Shown here one piece after another: positions 20,491 to 29,972 of a DNA stretch of 64,000 bases. The stretch's first letter is position 1. Each line of letters opens with the position of its first letter. Below the pieces are notes generated by a model. It was not told the DNA's origin, ran no database searches, and saw nothing but the letters and a program-made list of their open reading frames with translations. Position numbers and translations under genes: made by a program. This stretch comes from Prolixibacteraceae bacterium. GTDB lineage: Bacteria; Bacteroidota; Bacteroidia; Bacteroidales; Prolixibacteraceae. Location: NCBI GenBank assembly GCA_009773765.1, contig WTWZ01000002.1, positions 158,821-222,820 of the forward strand, written 5' to 3'.

Positions 20491-20507
20491 AAAAATAAAG
20501 CGTAGGC

Positions 20508-22232
20508 ATGGATAAAATCTGGAATTTAAAAAAGCAGGGCGATTTGAACGAGGTGAAACACCTTTCAGCAGCGCTGAATGTAAATATGGTTATTGCACGG
20601 TTGCTGGTTCAGAGGGGGATTAAGACCTTTAACGATGCCAAGGCTTTTTTCAGACCCAGGTTAAGCGATTTGCTCAATCCGTTTCTGATGAAAGACATGG
20701 ATAAAGCTGTTGCCCGCGTTGAACAGGCCATTGCAAATAAAGAAAAGGTAATGGTTTACGGCGATTATGATGTGGATGGGACCACTTCGGTTGCCATGAT
20801 GTACTCGTTCCTGAAATCGCGGATCGAACACATTGAATATTACATTCCCGACAGGTACAGCGAGGGTTACGGAATTTCGCCACAAAGTATCAACTATGCA
20901 ATCGGCAATGGTTTTACGCTGGTTATTGCACTCGACTGCGGGATTAAAGCTGTGGAAAAAATTGCCGACGCCAAAGAGCGAGGCCTCGATTTTATTATTT
21001 GCGACCATCATAATCCTGGAAGTGAAATTCCTCCCGCAGTGGCAGTTTTAGACCCAAAACAACCCGAATGTCCTTATCCAAACAAAGAGCTTTCGGGCTG
21101 CGGTGTGGGTTTTAAATTGTTGCAGGCCTACTGTCAGAAAAATAACCTCGAACAGGACGAGATTTATGACATGCTCGATTTACTGGTTGTCAGTATTGCT
21201 TCCGATATTGTTCCAATCATTGGCGAAAACAGGGTAATGGCTTACTATGGATTGAAAAAACTAAACACAAACCCGGGAATCGGGTTGCAAACCATTATTA
21301 ATCTGGCCGGTATCGGTGGAACTGAAATCACAATCAGCGATATTGTTTTTAAAATCGGGCCGCGGTTAAATGCTTCGGGAAGGATTGAACACGGGAAAAA
21401 GTCGGTTCAGATTCTGGTTTCTGATGACAACGAAAAATCGGATATAATTGGCGAGGAAATCGACTCATATAACGAAATCAGAAAAACCCTCGACCGCGAT
21501 ATTACCCAGGAAGCGCTGGATATGATTGAATCCAACGATGAACTGAAATTCATGAACAGCACTGTTTTGTACAACCGCGACTGGCATAAGGGCGTGGTTG
21601 GAATAGTTGCCTCGCGGGTTACAGAGCAATATTATCGTCCATCGATTATTTTAACCGAATCGAACGGACTGGCAACCGGCTCGGCACGTTCGGTACGCGA
21701 TTTTGATTTATACGAGGCTATTGGCAAATGCAGCGATTTGCTGGAATCGTATGGCGGACACATGTATGCCGCAGGCCTTACGCTTAAAATCGAAAATATC
21801 CCGGTTTTCAGACAGCGGTTCGAAGAGATTGTCACAAGCCAGATTACCAATTTGCAACAAACACAAACCATTGAAATTGATGCAAAAATTACGCTCAGCG
21901 AAATTAACCCCCGCTTTTACCGCATTTTAAAACAATTTGCGCCATTTGGCCCGCACAATATGTCGCCGGTTTTTGTTACCGAAGATGTTTATGATGCCGG
22001 TACAAGCCGGCTCGTGGGCAAGAACCAGGAACACCTGAAACTTGATTTGGTGGAACCCGATGTGAATTCAGGAATTTTTGCCGGTATTGCATTTAATCAA
22101 AAGCACGCTTTCGAATTAATTACATCAGGCTCACCTTTCGACATTTGTTATTCGATTGCTGAAAACGATTACAGGGGGAAAATCAATCTGCAACTATTTA
22201 TTAAAGACATCAAAAAGAGGGATATTTTTTAG
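20508..22232 (+). CDS. recJ: Single-stranded-DNA-specific exonuclease RecJ
   Basis: RecJ degrades single-stranded DNA 5' to 3' in recombination and mismatch repair. The 574-residue protein has the DHH-family metal motifs: DYDVDG at 86-91, ALDCGIKA, the DHH triad at 166-168 (DHHNPG), VASDIVPI-type motif IV, and the DHHA1 motif ESYGGHMYAAGLT, followed by an OB-fold C-terminal domain. It starts 17 bp after the DUF5615 gene, perhaps by read-through only. The product looks intact. Confidence 0.95.
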   Translation: MDKIWNLKKQGDLNEVKHLSAALNVNMVIARLLVQRGIKTFNDAKAFFRPRLSDLLNPFLMKDMDKAVARVEQAIANKEKVMVYGDYDVDGTTSVAMMYSFLKSRIEHIEYYIPDRYSEGYGISPQSINYAIGNGFTLVIALDCGIKAVEKIADAKERGLDFIICDHHNPGSEIPPAVAVLDPKQPECPYPNKELSGCGVGFKLLQAYCQKNNLEQDEIYDMLDLLVVSIASDIVPIIGENRVMAYYGLKKLNTNPGIGLQTIINLAGIGGTEITISDIVFKIGPRLNASGRIEHGKKSVQILVSDDNEKSDIIGEEIDSYNEIRKTLDRDITQEALDMIESNDELKFMNSTVLYNRDWHKGVVGIVASRVTEQYYRPSIILTESNGLATGSARSVRDFDLYEAIGKCSDLLESYGGHMYAAGLTLKIENIPVFRQRFEEIVTSQITNLQQTQTIEIDAKITLSEINPRFYRILKQFAPFGPHNMSPVFVTEDVYDAGTSRLVGKNQEHLKLDLVEPDVNSGIFAGIAFNQKHAFELITSGSPFDICYSIAENDYRGKINLQLFIKDIKKRDIF

Positions 22233-22236
22233 GAAT

Positions 22237-22340
22237 TATGACTTTTAACGCTAACAGGTCTGCGACGCTGTCAGGATAAGAGTCCACCCTTCCAGAGACT
22301 AGAGACTTGTCAGCGTGCGAAGCTCCTGACAACGTCATAA
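22237..22340. repeat. Nested inverted repeat after recJ
   Basis: TTATGAC (22237-22243) pairs with GTCATAA (22334-22340), and GACGCTGTCAGGA (22264-22276) pairs with TCCTGACAACGTC (22324-22336) with one mismatch. The element could fold as a long hairpin and resembles the other palindrome clusters of this window in layout. No gene lies in 22233-22523. Confidence 0.55.
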
Positions 22341-22426
22341 GGGGAATAAGAATCAAGTTTTACATCAACAAAAATCAAATTTCTGAAAAATTTCCGGAAA
22401 TCAATTGTTGAATATTATCAATTGTA

Positions 22427-22532
22427 AGTTGTCGTTGCGGATTTAGATGAGCTTCAGTGTCAGGTAGGACATGACGGTCAAGAAAGGAGCGGAAACAAGG
22501 TACCGCGCGAACTCCGCAATTTGTTAGGTATA
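22427..22532 (-). repeat. attC-like element overlapping the stop of the next gene
   Basis: Read on the minus strand the element begins with ACCTAAC, which contains the TAA stop of the membrane-protein gene and fits the integron R'' consensus RYYYAAC. It continues as an imperfect palindrome: TTGCGGA (22435-22441) against TCCGCAA (22513-22519) about 70 bp apart. A matching GTTAGGT lies on the other side of the gene (minus strand, complement of 22993-22999). A GTTRRRY core at the far end of the palindrome was not found, so it is attC-like rather than a proven attC. Confidence 0.45.
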
Positions 22533-22973
22533 GTTTTTTATCATTTTTTTAATCGCTGATTTTAATCCCCAATGGGCAATTATCCTTGTTAAAAGGTTTC
22601 CTCCAAAAATAACAATAAAGAATACCCAGATTATATCAACATCTCCTTTGTCAAACGTTGAATATCTCGACTCTGCTAATAATATAAATAGTAAAAACGG
22701 TATGGCAATTAAAAATACCATCCAGTTTCCATTTATAATAATCAGTTCCTCATTCTTGTCTTTTATTTTAATGACCCCACTAACTAAAAAAGAACGAGCA
22801 TTAAAAGAATGCCAACCATCTGCTTTATGAAATACAATTTTATCTTCTTTCCTAATTAATATAGCGAATTCTTTTTCTTCTAACCATTTTTGTATTACAT
22901 CCAAAATGTCAGTGGATGTCAAGTCCTTAAGTTCTTCTTTTCTAAATCTTGTTTTAAATTGTATTGGTAACAT
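22524..22973 (-). CDS. Hypothetical membrane protein in a cassette-like unit
   Basis: A 149-residue protein. The N-terminal 75 residues are soluble and charged (KWLEEKEFAILIRKEDKIVF), followed by two membrane segments (GNWMVFLIAIPFLLFILLA and VDIIWVFFIVIFGGNLL). I recognise no family. Codon use is more AT-rich than the flanking recJ. The unit is bracketed by a perfect 10-bp inverted repeat, GTTAGGTATA at 22523-22532 and TATACCTAAC at 22990-22999, and the stop codon is part of that repeat, as often happens in integron gene cassettes. Probably acquired. Confidence 0.55.
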   Translation of the reverse strand: MLPIQFKTRFRKEELKDLTSTDILDVIQKWLEEKEFAILIRKEDKIVFHKADGWHSFNARSFLVSGVIKIKDKNEELIIINGNWMVFLIAIPFLLFILLAESRYSTFDKGDVDIIWVFFIVIFGGNLLTRIIAHWGLKSAIKKMIKNYT

Positions 22974-22989
22974 TTGTCTTTTTCAAAAT

Positions 22990-22999
22990 TATACCTAAC
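22990..22999. repeat. Distal arm of the cassette-flanking inverted repeat
   Basis: TATACCTAAC, the inverted match of GTTAGGTATA at 22523-22532. It sits between the start of the membrane-protein gene and the stop of the HAD gene. Confidence 0.5.
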
Positions 23000-23011
23000 G
23001 ATCGGCTAAAA

Positions 23012-23653
23012 TCAGATTTTCAAAATATTTTTTGTAACGAGTTGTTTCAAATCATCAATTACCATTCCTCCTGTTTTCCGCAGTCTTTCAACAGATTGAT
23101 GACCATCGGCAATTAAAATACATCTGATTCCAAGTTCTGTTGCAACTTCAAAATCGTGAATTGTATCTCCAATCATCCATGTTTTTTCCGTATCAATCTT
23201 AAAATCACGAATAAGCTGACTTCCCTGATCTACTTTTGAAACTGCATAATGATCTTTCAGCCCTGCAACTCCTTCAAAAAAATGCGGAATTCCTTTCAAT
23301 TCCAATGTTTCTTCAAGCATTTCGTGTTCCATTGCCGAAAGCACAAATTGCCGTATTCCTTTTTCGCGGAAATGGGCAAGCACTTCAACCGCATTTTTTT
23401 GAAGCGAACAGCTATCAAATCCGGCAAAATATAAATCAATATATTGGTGGGCCGGAACCGAAAAATCCTCCGCTTCGAAATCGAACCCAAGTGTTTTATA
23501 ATATTCTTTAACAGGAAATGAAAAAACCTCTTTGTATTTTTCTGTATCTATTTGAGTAAGATTCCTGTTTTTCAGTAGCGAATTAATGGAACTGATGCAA
23601 AGTGCAACATCGTTTAACAACGTACCATTCCAGTCCCAGATTATGGAGTTCAT
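23012..23653 (-). CDS. HAD-superfamily hydrolase (phosphoglycolate-phosphatase-like)
   Basis: A 213-residue HAD subfamily IA phosphatase with a helical cap. Motif I is IIWDWNGTLLND: the nucleophile is Asp7, but the usual second Asp is Asn9. Motif II is in FVLSAMEHEM, motif III includes Lys of AVSKVDQGSQL, and motif IV is MIGDTIHDFEVA. The substrate is not predictable; phosphoglycolate is one option. Its start directly abuts the stop of the upstream acyltransferase gene (23653/23654), so they are likely co-transcribed. Confidence 0.8.
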   Translation of the reverse strand: MNSIIWDWNGTLLNDVALCISSINSLLKNRNLTQIDTEKYKEVFSFPVKEYYKTLGFDFEAEDFSVPAHQYIDLYFAGFDSCSLQKNAVEVLAHFREKGIRQFVLSAMEHEMLEETLELKGIPHFFEGVAGLKDHYAVSKVDQGSQLIRDFKIDTEKTWMIGDTIHDFEVATELGIRCILIADGHQSVERLRKTGGMVIDDLKQLVTKNILKI

Positions 23654-24811
23654 TTAAATTTTGTTGGTTTTCAGTTTGTTAATTACCGGGTTGGCATACA
23701 ACCGTAAAAATCTCTCCTGTATGTCGGTGATTGGATAATCGATGTTAACCATGGCCTGTTCAACCATTATTTCAAATTTCTTTGCTTCGGAGTGGGTGTA
23801 TTTACTTTTAAACCGGTGTTCCTGCATCAGCATATCGTAAGCAATATAATTGTTGGGCCAAAGTTTGTAATTCGAATAAATCTGATGATCAATCTTTTCA
23901 GCAATTTCCTGCGCAATTTTATTTTGCTGTTCTTTCGATTTTGAATTTGCATCATCAAAATCAACTTCAATTGGTTTACCAAACGAAAAACGTATTCTTC
24001 CTTTCGGGTTAAACATCCCCATCGACATGCTTTTCAGGTCGTCTTTGCTTGTTTTTTTCTGGCCGTAATGTTCCTTTTTTATCAGTTCTTTTATTTTTGC
24101 CAGTCCGCAGGGCTCAATTTCGTATGAAATGGAAACCGGAACAATGTTTAGTTCTTTGTAGCCTTCAGTGATGCCTTTGTTATTGCTCATATTCAGCATT
24201 TTCAGAACGCTTACCTGCGTTTTGTCATTACCGTCTTTAGTTCGTCCTTCGCGCTGTGCAATCCAAACCGAAAGATTATCCCCGACTATTGATTTGCGGA
24301 TGAAATGCGAAACTTTCGTTGATGCTTCCATCAGTTCGCGGGGAGGTAAGTTGCGCTTGATTATAAAAGCCCGGTTTAGTTTTACAGCATGTTCAATCCA
24401 GTTATATAAAAGTAAATTGTTCCCAATCGCAATGAGTGTGGTATTCATCCCTTTTTCAAAAATCAGAAAATTCAGTAACGCCGCATCCAAAACAATATCC
24501 CGATGGTTCGATATAAAAAGGTAGGGTTTCTTTTTATCCAGATTTTCAATGCCTGAACAGCTTAACCCACCGGATGATTTATTAATAACAGTCCCAAGTA
24601 AATCATAAACAAAGGTTCCCTGCAACTGTTTGGTATTGCGTATCATTCTGAGTTGCAGTTTCACCATTTCCACTACTGGCCTGAACTTAAAAACGTGTGC
24701 AAGGACCTCGTCGAAAACCGGATCTTTCAGCATCACCGCAATTTTCGATTTTACCTCTTTATCGGTGTACGGGCGAATATCATCAAAATCAAAATCGGGC
24801 ATATTTGACAT
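23654..24811 (-). CDS. Glycerophosphate-type acyltransferase (PlsC-like)
   Basis: About 385 residues from ATG 24811 (MSNMPDFDFDDIRPY; a TTG at 24838 would add nine residues). The acyltransferase motif I is LFISNHRDIVLDAALLNF (H-x4-D form), motif II lies around RAFIIKRNLPPREL, and motif III around AQREGRTKDGND. The conserved N-terminal block DIRPYTDKEV and long C-terminal helical part are typical of a Bacteroidota subgroup. It probably acylates a glycerophospholipid or ornithine-lipid intermediate at the inner membrane; the exact acceptor is unknown. Confidence 0.78.
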   Translation of the reverse strand: MSNMPDFDFDDIRPYTDKEVKSKIAVMLKDPVFDEVLAHVFKFRPVVEMVKLQLRMIRNTKQLQGTFVYDLLGTVINKSSGGLSCSGIENLDKKKPYLFISNHRDIVLDAALLNFLIFEKGMNTTLIAIGNNLLLYNWIEHAVKLNRAFIIKRNLPPRELMEASTKVSHFIRKSIVGDNLSVWIAQREGRTKDGNDKTQVSVLKMLNMSNNKGITEGYKELNIVPVSISYEIEPCGLAKIKELIKKEHYGQKKTSKDDLKSMSMGMFNPKGRIRFSFGKPIEVDFDDANSKSKEQQNKIAQEIAEKIDHQIYSNYKLWPNNYIAYDMLMQEHRFKSKYTHSEAKKFEIMVEQAMVNIDYPITDIQERFLRLYANPVINKLKTNKI

Positions 24812-24854
24812 GGTTGCGTTTTTATAAAAACTCAGCAAAGTAATACATTCAATT

Positions 24855-26894
24855 TTATATTTTCAATCGTAACTGAAATTTTAACTCGGTTTTGTTGTTC
24901 CCCTCGATTTCATTATAGCCCGAACTGATTGCACCGCTGCCGTTCCAGAGCGTGTTGCCTATTTTAAACCAGCAATCGAGATTTTTGGCAATTTTATAAT
25001 TCAGGTTGATATAAGTCCTGAAGCCATTTCCGTAATATGCCGGAATTGAAAAAGTATAAAGCAAATCGTTTTCGTATGCGTAAATTCTCGAATTATAACT
25101 GTCTGTATTGAACCAGGCAATCCTTGCTGATATGTTCACGGGGATTTTTAACGGTTTATATTGAATATCCTGAAAAACCATTAATCCGTATTCTTTTCCC
25201 AGTCCTTTGTATAAAGCATGTTCAATGCGGGTTTTCAAAATAATTTTTTCGTTGTATTTATGATAGAAATGCAACCGTAATTTTTGGGTTTTTCCGGGCA
25301 GGTTAACGTATCGTTCTTCCTGGGTAAATTTCAATTCCTTTTCTTCGTTTTTAAACCTTATGTAAAATTCTGTTTTTCGCGACAGCACAACATCGGCTTG
25401 TGCCAGAACGTCCCACCCGGCTGAAGGGGCTGCAGTTGAATAATTTATCCAATGCGACTGGTAATAGTCAGAATAGGCAGAAAGGGCAACAAATTTTACT
25501 GGCAAAACCTTGATGCCGAAATACATTCCCGTTTCGTTGTTGATATTACTTCCTTCGGAAAAGGTATTCGCCCAGGGCGCCTGGTAGTTTTTATCGAAGT
25601 GGCGCAGCAAAGCCGAGAAACTTAACTGGTCGTTCAGATTGATTATTGCACCCTGCACAAATGCCTTTCCTTTCGATTTTGAAACGGCGCCTTCGCCAAA
25701 CAACTGGTATTTTCCCTTGTTAAAACTATAGTCGATGCCGCCCGTTATGTTTTCTGTTCCGCTAAACCGGAACTGGTTGTACAACTGGCTGGCTGGGAAA
25801 AGTGGCAAATTAAACTGTTGACGAATCAGGGTTGCCCCGATTTTAAGGTGACTGAAATTCCACGAAAAGAGTCCGCCGTAATTGGTATTCCTAACTGCAT
25901 TTTTATCCGCAATTTCGCTTTTTGTGCGGTGATAACCCGATGTTTGCAGGCTGGTGATAAAATAGCCGGACGAATCGTTTCCCTCCACATTTCCGTCGTG
26001 GTTTTTTTGCGAATAAAAAAAGCCCAGCCTGGCTTTTCCAAATTTTAGTGTTGTGGCCGCGCCCCTGAAAAACAGGTTTTCCTCAACGGCGGTTGAAGGG
26101 CGGATTCCCTGGTTGGTTTTCGAAATTCCCAGTACATTTTCCGATTTACCCGAAGTGTAGCCCTGCCATAAAACCAATCCCTGACCGGCACGTACCAGAA
26201 AATCGCCAACCGAAATGTTTTCAAAAGTAGAATTGATATTCAGCGAAACATGGGCTGAGTAAAAATCGAATCCCTGTTTGTTTGAATTCTTAAAAAACGA
26301 TTCTCCCGGGTCTTTCTCGGCTGTTATTCCCGCCGAAAACTGGTCGCGCGCCTCGTAACGGTAACGTGTGTAATAACGGTACTGATTGCCTTCATAAGGT
26401 TTCGTTCCATCTTCCCTTGATTGGTAGCCACTGGCTTTCTGAACCGTTCCAAGAGTTCTCAGTAAAAGCTGATTTTTACCATATTGAAATGCTTCAGTAA
26501 ATTTCTTTGATTCTTCCGTTGGGCCAAACCAGATAAAAGGTTCTATTTTCTGCAATAAACCAGTGGTAAAACCATTAATGGAATTCAGTTCGAAAATGGA
26601 ATAAGCCGGGCCGTAATCACTTAGGTATTCGAGCAGTTTGCTGATTTGAACATCGTTTAAAACATACAGCCGCGAAAGTTCGGAAGCCGAAGTGGCGTTA
26701 ATGTTGACGGGATTTTCCAGAAATCCTTCAAGGTCTTCAATAATCAGTGCAACATCGGTTTGCCCGTCAATATTATCTAAATGAGATTCAATTACCGATT
26801 CGATTAATCTTGCAGGATCAGTTTCCTGGGCTGCTGACATAAAGGAAATTGCCACAAACAGGATCATCAATATTTTGTGTGCTATTTTCATCAT
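24855..26894 (-). CDS. Outer-membrane beta-barrel protein with N-terminal helix-hairpin-helix repeats
   Basis: A 679-residue exported protein (signal peptide ending near MSAAQ). Residues 45-120 carry two ComEA-like helix-hairpin-helix units (NPVNINATSASELSRLYVLN and ELNSINGFTTGLLQKI). The remainder is a series of amphipathic beta strands with aromatic girdles, ending in KTELKFQLRLKI, as in barrels. Members are widespread in Bacteroidota and of unknown function. It overlaps the next upstream gene by 4 bp (ATGA), so both outer-membrane proteins are likely made together. Confidence 0.7.
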   Translation of the reverse strand: MMKIAHKILMILFVAISFMSAAQETDPARLIESVIESHLDNIDGQTDVALIIEDLEGFLENPVNINATSASELSRLYVLNDVQISKLLEYLSDYGPAYSIFELNSINGFTTGLLQKIEPFIWFGPTEESKKFTEAFQYGKNQLLLRTLGTVQKASGYQSREDGTKPYEGNQYRYYTRYRYEARDQFSAGITAEKDPGESFFKNSNKQGFDFYSAHVSLNINSTFENISVGDFLVRAGQGLVLWQGYTSGKSENVLGISKTNQGIRPSTAVEENLFFRGAATTLKFGKARLGFFYSQKNHDGNVEGNDSSGYFITSLQTSGYHRTKSEIADKNAVRNTNYGGLFSWNFSHLKIGATLIRQQFNLPLFPASQLYNQFRFSGTENITGGIDYSFNKGKYQLFGEGAVSKSKGKAFVQGAIINLNDQLSFSALLRHFDKNYQAPWANTFSEGSNINNETGMYFGIKVLPVKFVALSAYSDYYQSHWINYSTAAPSAGWDVLAQADVVLSRKTEFYIRFKNEEKELKFTQEERYVNLPGKTQKLRLHFYHKYNEKIILKTRIEHALYKGLGKEYGLMVFQDIQYKPLKIPVNISARIAWFNTDSYNSRIYAYENDLLYTFSIPAYYGNGFRTYINLNYKIAKNLDCWFKIGNTLWNGSGAISSGYNEIEGNNKTELKFQLRLKI

Positions 26895-27706
26895 AAATTA
26901 AACTGAATTGAAACGGAAGGTGTGAGCCCCAGGTTTCCGTGATAACTAAAACCAATATCCGTTGTAATTTTGCCCGTTTGAAAACCAATACCGGCGGTAT
27001 AAGCCACCGGTTTGCCTGATACGCCAAATCGCAAGGCCAGATTTTTAACCGGGGAAAATTCAAGCCCCGACTTAAAAAGTATAGGATTTTCGAAATTTTT
27101 TTCGGTTTCAAATATCAGCAGCACCATTTTGGGGAACTGATAATGTCCGCCAATCCTGAATACAGCAGGCATTTTCTGGACTCCTTCCGGGGTTTTTATC
27201 CCTCCCTGTATCGGGTTGAAAACATGCGCTCCAAGAAACAGCCCATCGGTAGCTGCATAAACAATCCCTGCCCCGAAAGTTGCAAAACCGGCTGCACGTT
27301 CATTTTCGGGAAAACGATAAGATAAATATTCAAGCTGAACTGCAGCGCTGATTTTCTTTGTAAGCATTTTGGCAAAAGCCAGCCCAACTTTATGCTCTTT
27401 AAAGGTTCCCTTTCCAAACTGCGAAAAACTGGCGCCAAAGGTGCCGGCGCTTGCAGGAATTACCAATGAACCAGCAGTGTGCGAAAGTTCATCGACCATA
27501 AACCGCGATTCATAAAAAACGCCGCCCGAAAAACTTTCCAACCTGGCCAACCCTGCCTGGTTATGAAAAGTACTCCAGGCATCGGAAACTGACACAAACG
27601 CATTGGAAAGCGAAAGCGCACGCGCCCCGGCAGGGTGGTTTTCGGCAGCAATCAGTTTGAAGGTTCCGGCAAAAAAAATTAATACAGTTAAAAAGGGCTT
27701 TTTCAT
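26891..27706 (-). CDS. PorV/PorQ-like outer-membrane protein
   Basis: A 271-residue exported protein with signal peptide (FFAGTFKLIAA). The N-terminal block AGARALSLSNAFVSVSDAWS followed by FHNQAGLARLES matches the start of the PorV/PorQ/FadL-type barrels of this phylum, and the chain ends in GLTPSVSIQFNL like a barrel strand. PorV is a type IX secretion shuttle component; this protein is shorter and no secretion role can be claimed. Co-transcribed with the HhH barrel gene. Confidence 0.65.
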   Translation of the reverse strand: MKKPFLTVLIFFAGTFKLIAAENHPAGARALSLSNAFVSVSDAWSTFHNQAGLARLESFSGGVFYESRFMVDELSHTAGSLVIPASAGTFGASFSQFGKGTFKEHKVGLAFAKMLTKKISAAVQLEYLSYRFPENERAAGFATFGAGIVYAATDGLFLGAHVFNPIQGGIKTPEGVQKMPAVFRIGGHYQFPKMVLLIFETEKNFENPILFKSGLEFSPVKNLALRFGVSGKPVAYTAGIGFQTGKITTDIGFSYHGNLGLTPSVSIQFNL

Positions 27707-27846
27707 ACTTAAAATAAATGAGGCGTAACTCCCAGTTTTGTATTTTTATTTTTAGTTAATAGAATAGTTTCGTTAATTTGTGCCTTTATTTTTTGAATTA
27801 CGAAATTACAGCAATAAAAGAACTATTAAAAATCAAAAATTCTGGA

Positions 27847-28389
27847 ATGAGGCAGGTAAAAATCCACGATAAAACATTTGAATTATATATTCCTTACGAG
27901 AAAATTAAAGGAGTTGTTGAAAAAATGGCAGAGAAAATGAATGTTGTTTTTGAGGGCAAAAACCCGCTGTTTGTCTGCATTCTGAATGGCTCGTTTATGT
28001 TTGCTGCCGAATTGTTTAAAAGAATTGATTTGATCCAGGCTGAAATCACTTTCGTAAAATTGGCTTCGTACCAGGGCGACAAAACAACCGGCGAAGTGAA
28101 ACAACTCATCGGGCTAAACGAAAATATTGAAGGCAGAACGGTTGTGATTTTGGAAGATATTGTGGATACCGGAATAACAATAGAGAACATTCTGGAACAG
28201 TTGAAAAAACTAAATCCTGCCGAAATTAAAATTGCTACTTTACTTTTAAAACCCGCTGCATTGCAAAAAGATGTGCAGTTGGATTATGTTGGCCTGGAAA
28301 TTCCGAACGATTTTATTGTTGGTTACGGATTGGATTACAATGGCCTTGGCCGCAACCTGATAAATATTTACTCAGTTATTAACAACTAA
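27847..28389 (+). CDS. hpt: Hypoxanthine phosphoribosyltransferase
   Basis: The start at 27847 (MRQVKIHDKTFELYIPYEKI) gives 180 residues, the family norm; a TTG at 27778 would add a non-conserved extension. The PRPP-binding loop is VVILEDIVDTGITIENIL and the flexible loop region contains FVKLASYQGDKTTGEVKQL. The enzyme salvages hypoxanthine and guanine to IMP and GMP in the cytoplasm. It heads a run with adk, obg and PAP2 with short gaps (13, 7 and 0 bp), so a purine-salvage/GTPase operon is likely. Confidence 0.93.
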   Translation: MRQVKIHDKTFELYIPYEKIKGVVEKMAEKMNVVFEGKNPLFVCILNGSFMFAAELFKRIDLIQAEITFVKLASYQGDKTTGEVKQLIGLNENIEGRTVVILEDIVDTGITIENILEQLKKLNPAEIKIATLLLKPAALQKDVQLDYVGLEIPNDFIVGYGLDYNGLGRNLINIYSVINN

Positions 28390-28402
28390 AAAATCAGCTA
28401 AT

Positions 28403-28975
28403 ATGTTAAATCTTGTTTTATTTGGGCCTCCCGGGGCAGGGAAAGGCACACAGGCAGAGTTCCTGATTAAATCTTACGGTTTGGAACATCTGTCAACCGG
28501 CGATTTGTTGCGCAGCGAAATTGCCGCAGGCACCAAACTCGGGCTTGAAGCCAAAAGTTTTATGGAAAAAGGAGAATTGGTTCCCGATGAAGTTGTGATT
28601 GGAATGATAAAAACCAAACTCGAAAACAACAAAGCGGTAAAAGGTTTCATTTTTGACGGTTTTCCGCGCACTGTGGATCAGGCTAAGGCGCTGGACAATC
28701 TGCTGAATGAAAATGGTACGCCAATCTCGGGAATGTTAAGCCTGGAAGTGGACAAACAGGAGTTGATAAACAGGTTAATGAAACGTGGTGAAATATCGGG
28801 ACGGCCTGACGATCAGGATCAATCGGTAATTGAAAACCGGATTAACGTTTACAACCAGAAAACTTTACCGCTGATTGAATATTACAAACCACAGGGCAAA
28901 CATTTCGGTATAAACGGAATGGGAAGTATTGAAGATATTGCCGGAAGGTTGGAAGCTGTAATTACAAAACTGTAA
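28403..28975 (+). CDS. adk: Adenylate kinase
   Basis: Interconverts AMP + ATP and 2 ADP. The 190-residue protein has the P-loop [13 protein letters not shown] at the N-terminus, the AMP-binding [14 protein letters not shown] and GFPRTVDQA motifs, and a short LID ([18 protein letters not shown]), so it is a short-form enzyme without a zinc LID. It follows hpt by 13 bp and precedes obg by 7 bp. Confidence 0.95.
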   Translation: MLNLVLFGPPGAGKGTQAEFLIKSYGLEHLSTGDLLRSEIAAGTKLGLEAKSFMEKGELVPDEVVIGMIKTKLENNKAVKGFIFDGFPRTVDQAKALDNLLNENGTPISGMLSLEVDKQELINRLMKRGEISGRPDDQDQSVIENRINVYNQKTLPLIEYYKPQGKHFGINGMGSIEDIAGRLEAVITKL

Positions 28976-28982
28976 GAGAAAA

Positions 28983-29972
28983 ATGGCTGAATCGAATTTT
29001 GTTGATTACGTAAAGATTTATTGTAAATCGGGAAACGGAGGCGCCGGTTCAGCACATTTACGAAGAGAAAAGTTTGTGGCCTATGGCGGCCCCGATGGAG
29101 GCGACGGCGGCCGGGGCGGGCACATTATTTTACGGGGCAACGAACAAATGTGGACTTTGCTCCATCTTAAATATCAAAAACACATCTCCGCGGGCAATGG
29201 TGAACCAGGCGGAAAACAACGAAGCTCCGGTGCCGACGGCGAAGATGCCTTCATCGAGGTACCGCTCGGCACCATTGCCAAAGATGCCGAAACCGGCGAA
29301 GTGCTTTTTGAAATTACAAAACACGGCGAAAGCCAGGTCCTGATGAAAGGTGGCCGGGGCGGGCTTGGAAACGACCATTTTAAATCGGCCACTTTCCAGA
29401 CCCCGCGCTTTGCGCAACCCGGCGAAGAAGGCGGGGAAGGCTGGAAAATCCTAGAACTGAAAGTTCTTGCCGATGTTGGGCTTGTAGGTTTCCCAAGTTC
29501 CGGAAAATCAACATTGCTTTCGGTTGTTTCGGCTGCTAAACCAAAAATTGCCGAATATCATTTTACAACGCTGGTACCAAACCTCGGCATAGTTGGTCAC
29601 CGCGAAAAACGTTCGTTTGTAATGGCCGATATTCCCGGGATTATTGAAGGCGCACACCTGGGGAAAGGCCTTGGGTTGCGTTTTCTGCGTCACATCGAAC
29701 GAAATTCAATGTTGCTTTTCATGGTTCCCGCCGACAGCAAAAATCATTTAAAAGAGTATAAAATACTGCTCAGCGAACTTGATAAATACAACCCTGAATT
29801 GCTCGACAAACAGCGGTTTCTGGCCATTAGCAAAGCCGATATGCTCGACCAGGAACTGATGAATTATATCAGTATGGAATTTAAAGGGGTACCACATCTT
29901 TTTTTCTCGTCGGTAACAGGGTTTAACCTGCAGCAATTAAAAGATAAAATCTGGGAAATTTTAAACAGTTAA
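28983..29972 (+). CDS. obg: GTPase Obg/CgtA
   Basis: Ribosome-associated GTPase of 50S assembly and stress control. The 329-residue protein has the Gly-rich Obg fold at the N-terminus ([29 protein letters not shown]) and a G domain at about 160-329 with [12 protein letters not shown], the [10 protein letters not shown] switch and AISKADML (NKxD variant). There is no C-terminal OCT domain, as is usual in this phylum. The PAP2 gene starts directly at the next base after the stop. Confidence 0.95.
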   Translation: MAESNFVDYVKIYCKSGNGGAGSAHLRREKFVAYGGPDGGDGGRGGHIILRGNEQMWTLLHLKYQKHISAGNGEPGGKQRSSGADGEDAFIEVPLGTIAKDAETGEVLFEITKHGESQVLMKGGRGGLGNDHFKSATFQTPRFAQPGEEGGEGWKILELKVLADVGLVGFPSSGKSTLLSVVSAAKPKIAEYHFTTLVPNLGIVGHREKRSFVMADIPGIIEGAHLGKGLGLRFLRHIERNSMLLFMVPADSKNHLKEYKILLSELDKYNPELLDKQRFLAISKADMLDQELMNYISMEFKGVPHLFFSSVTGFNLQQLKDKIWEILNS

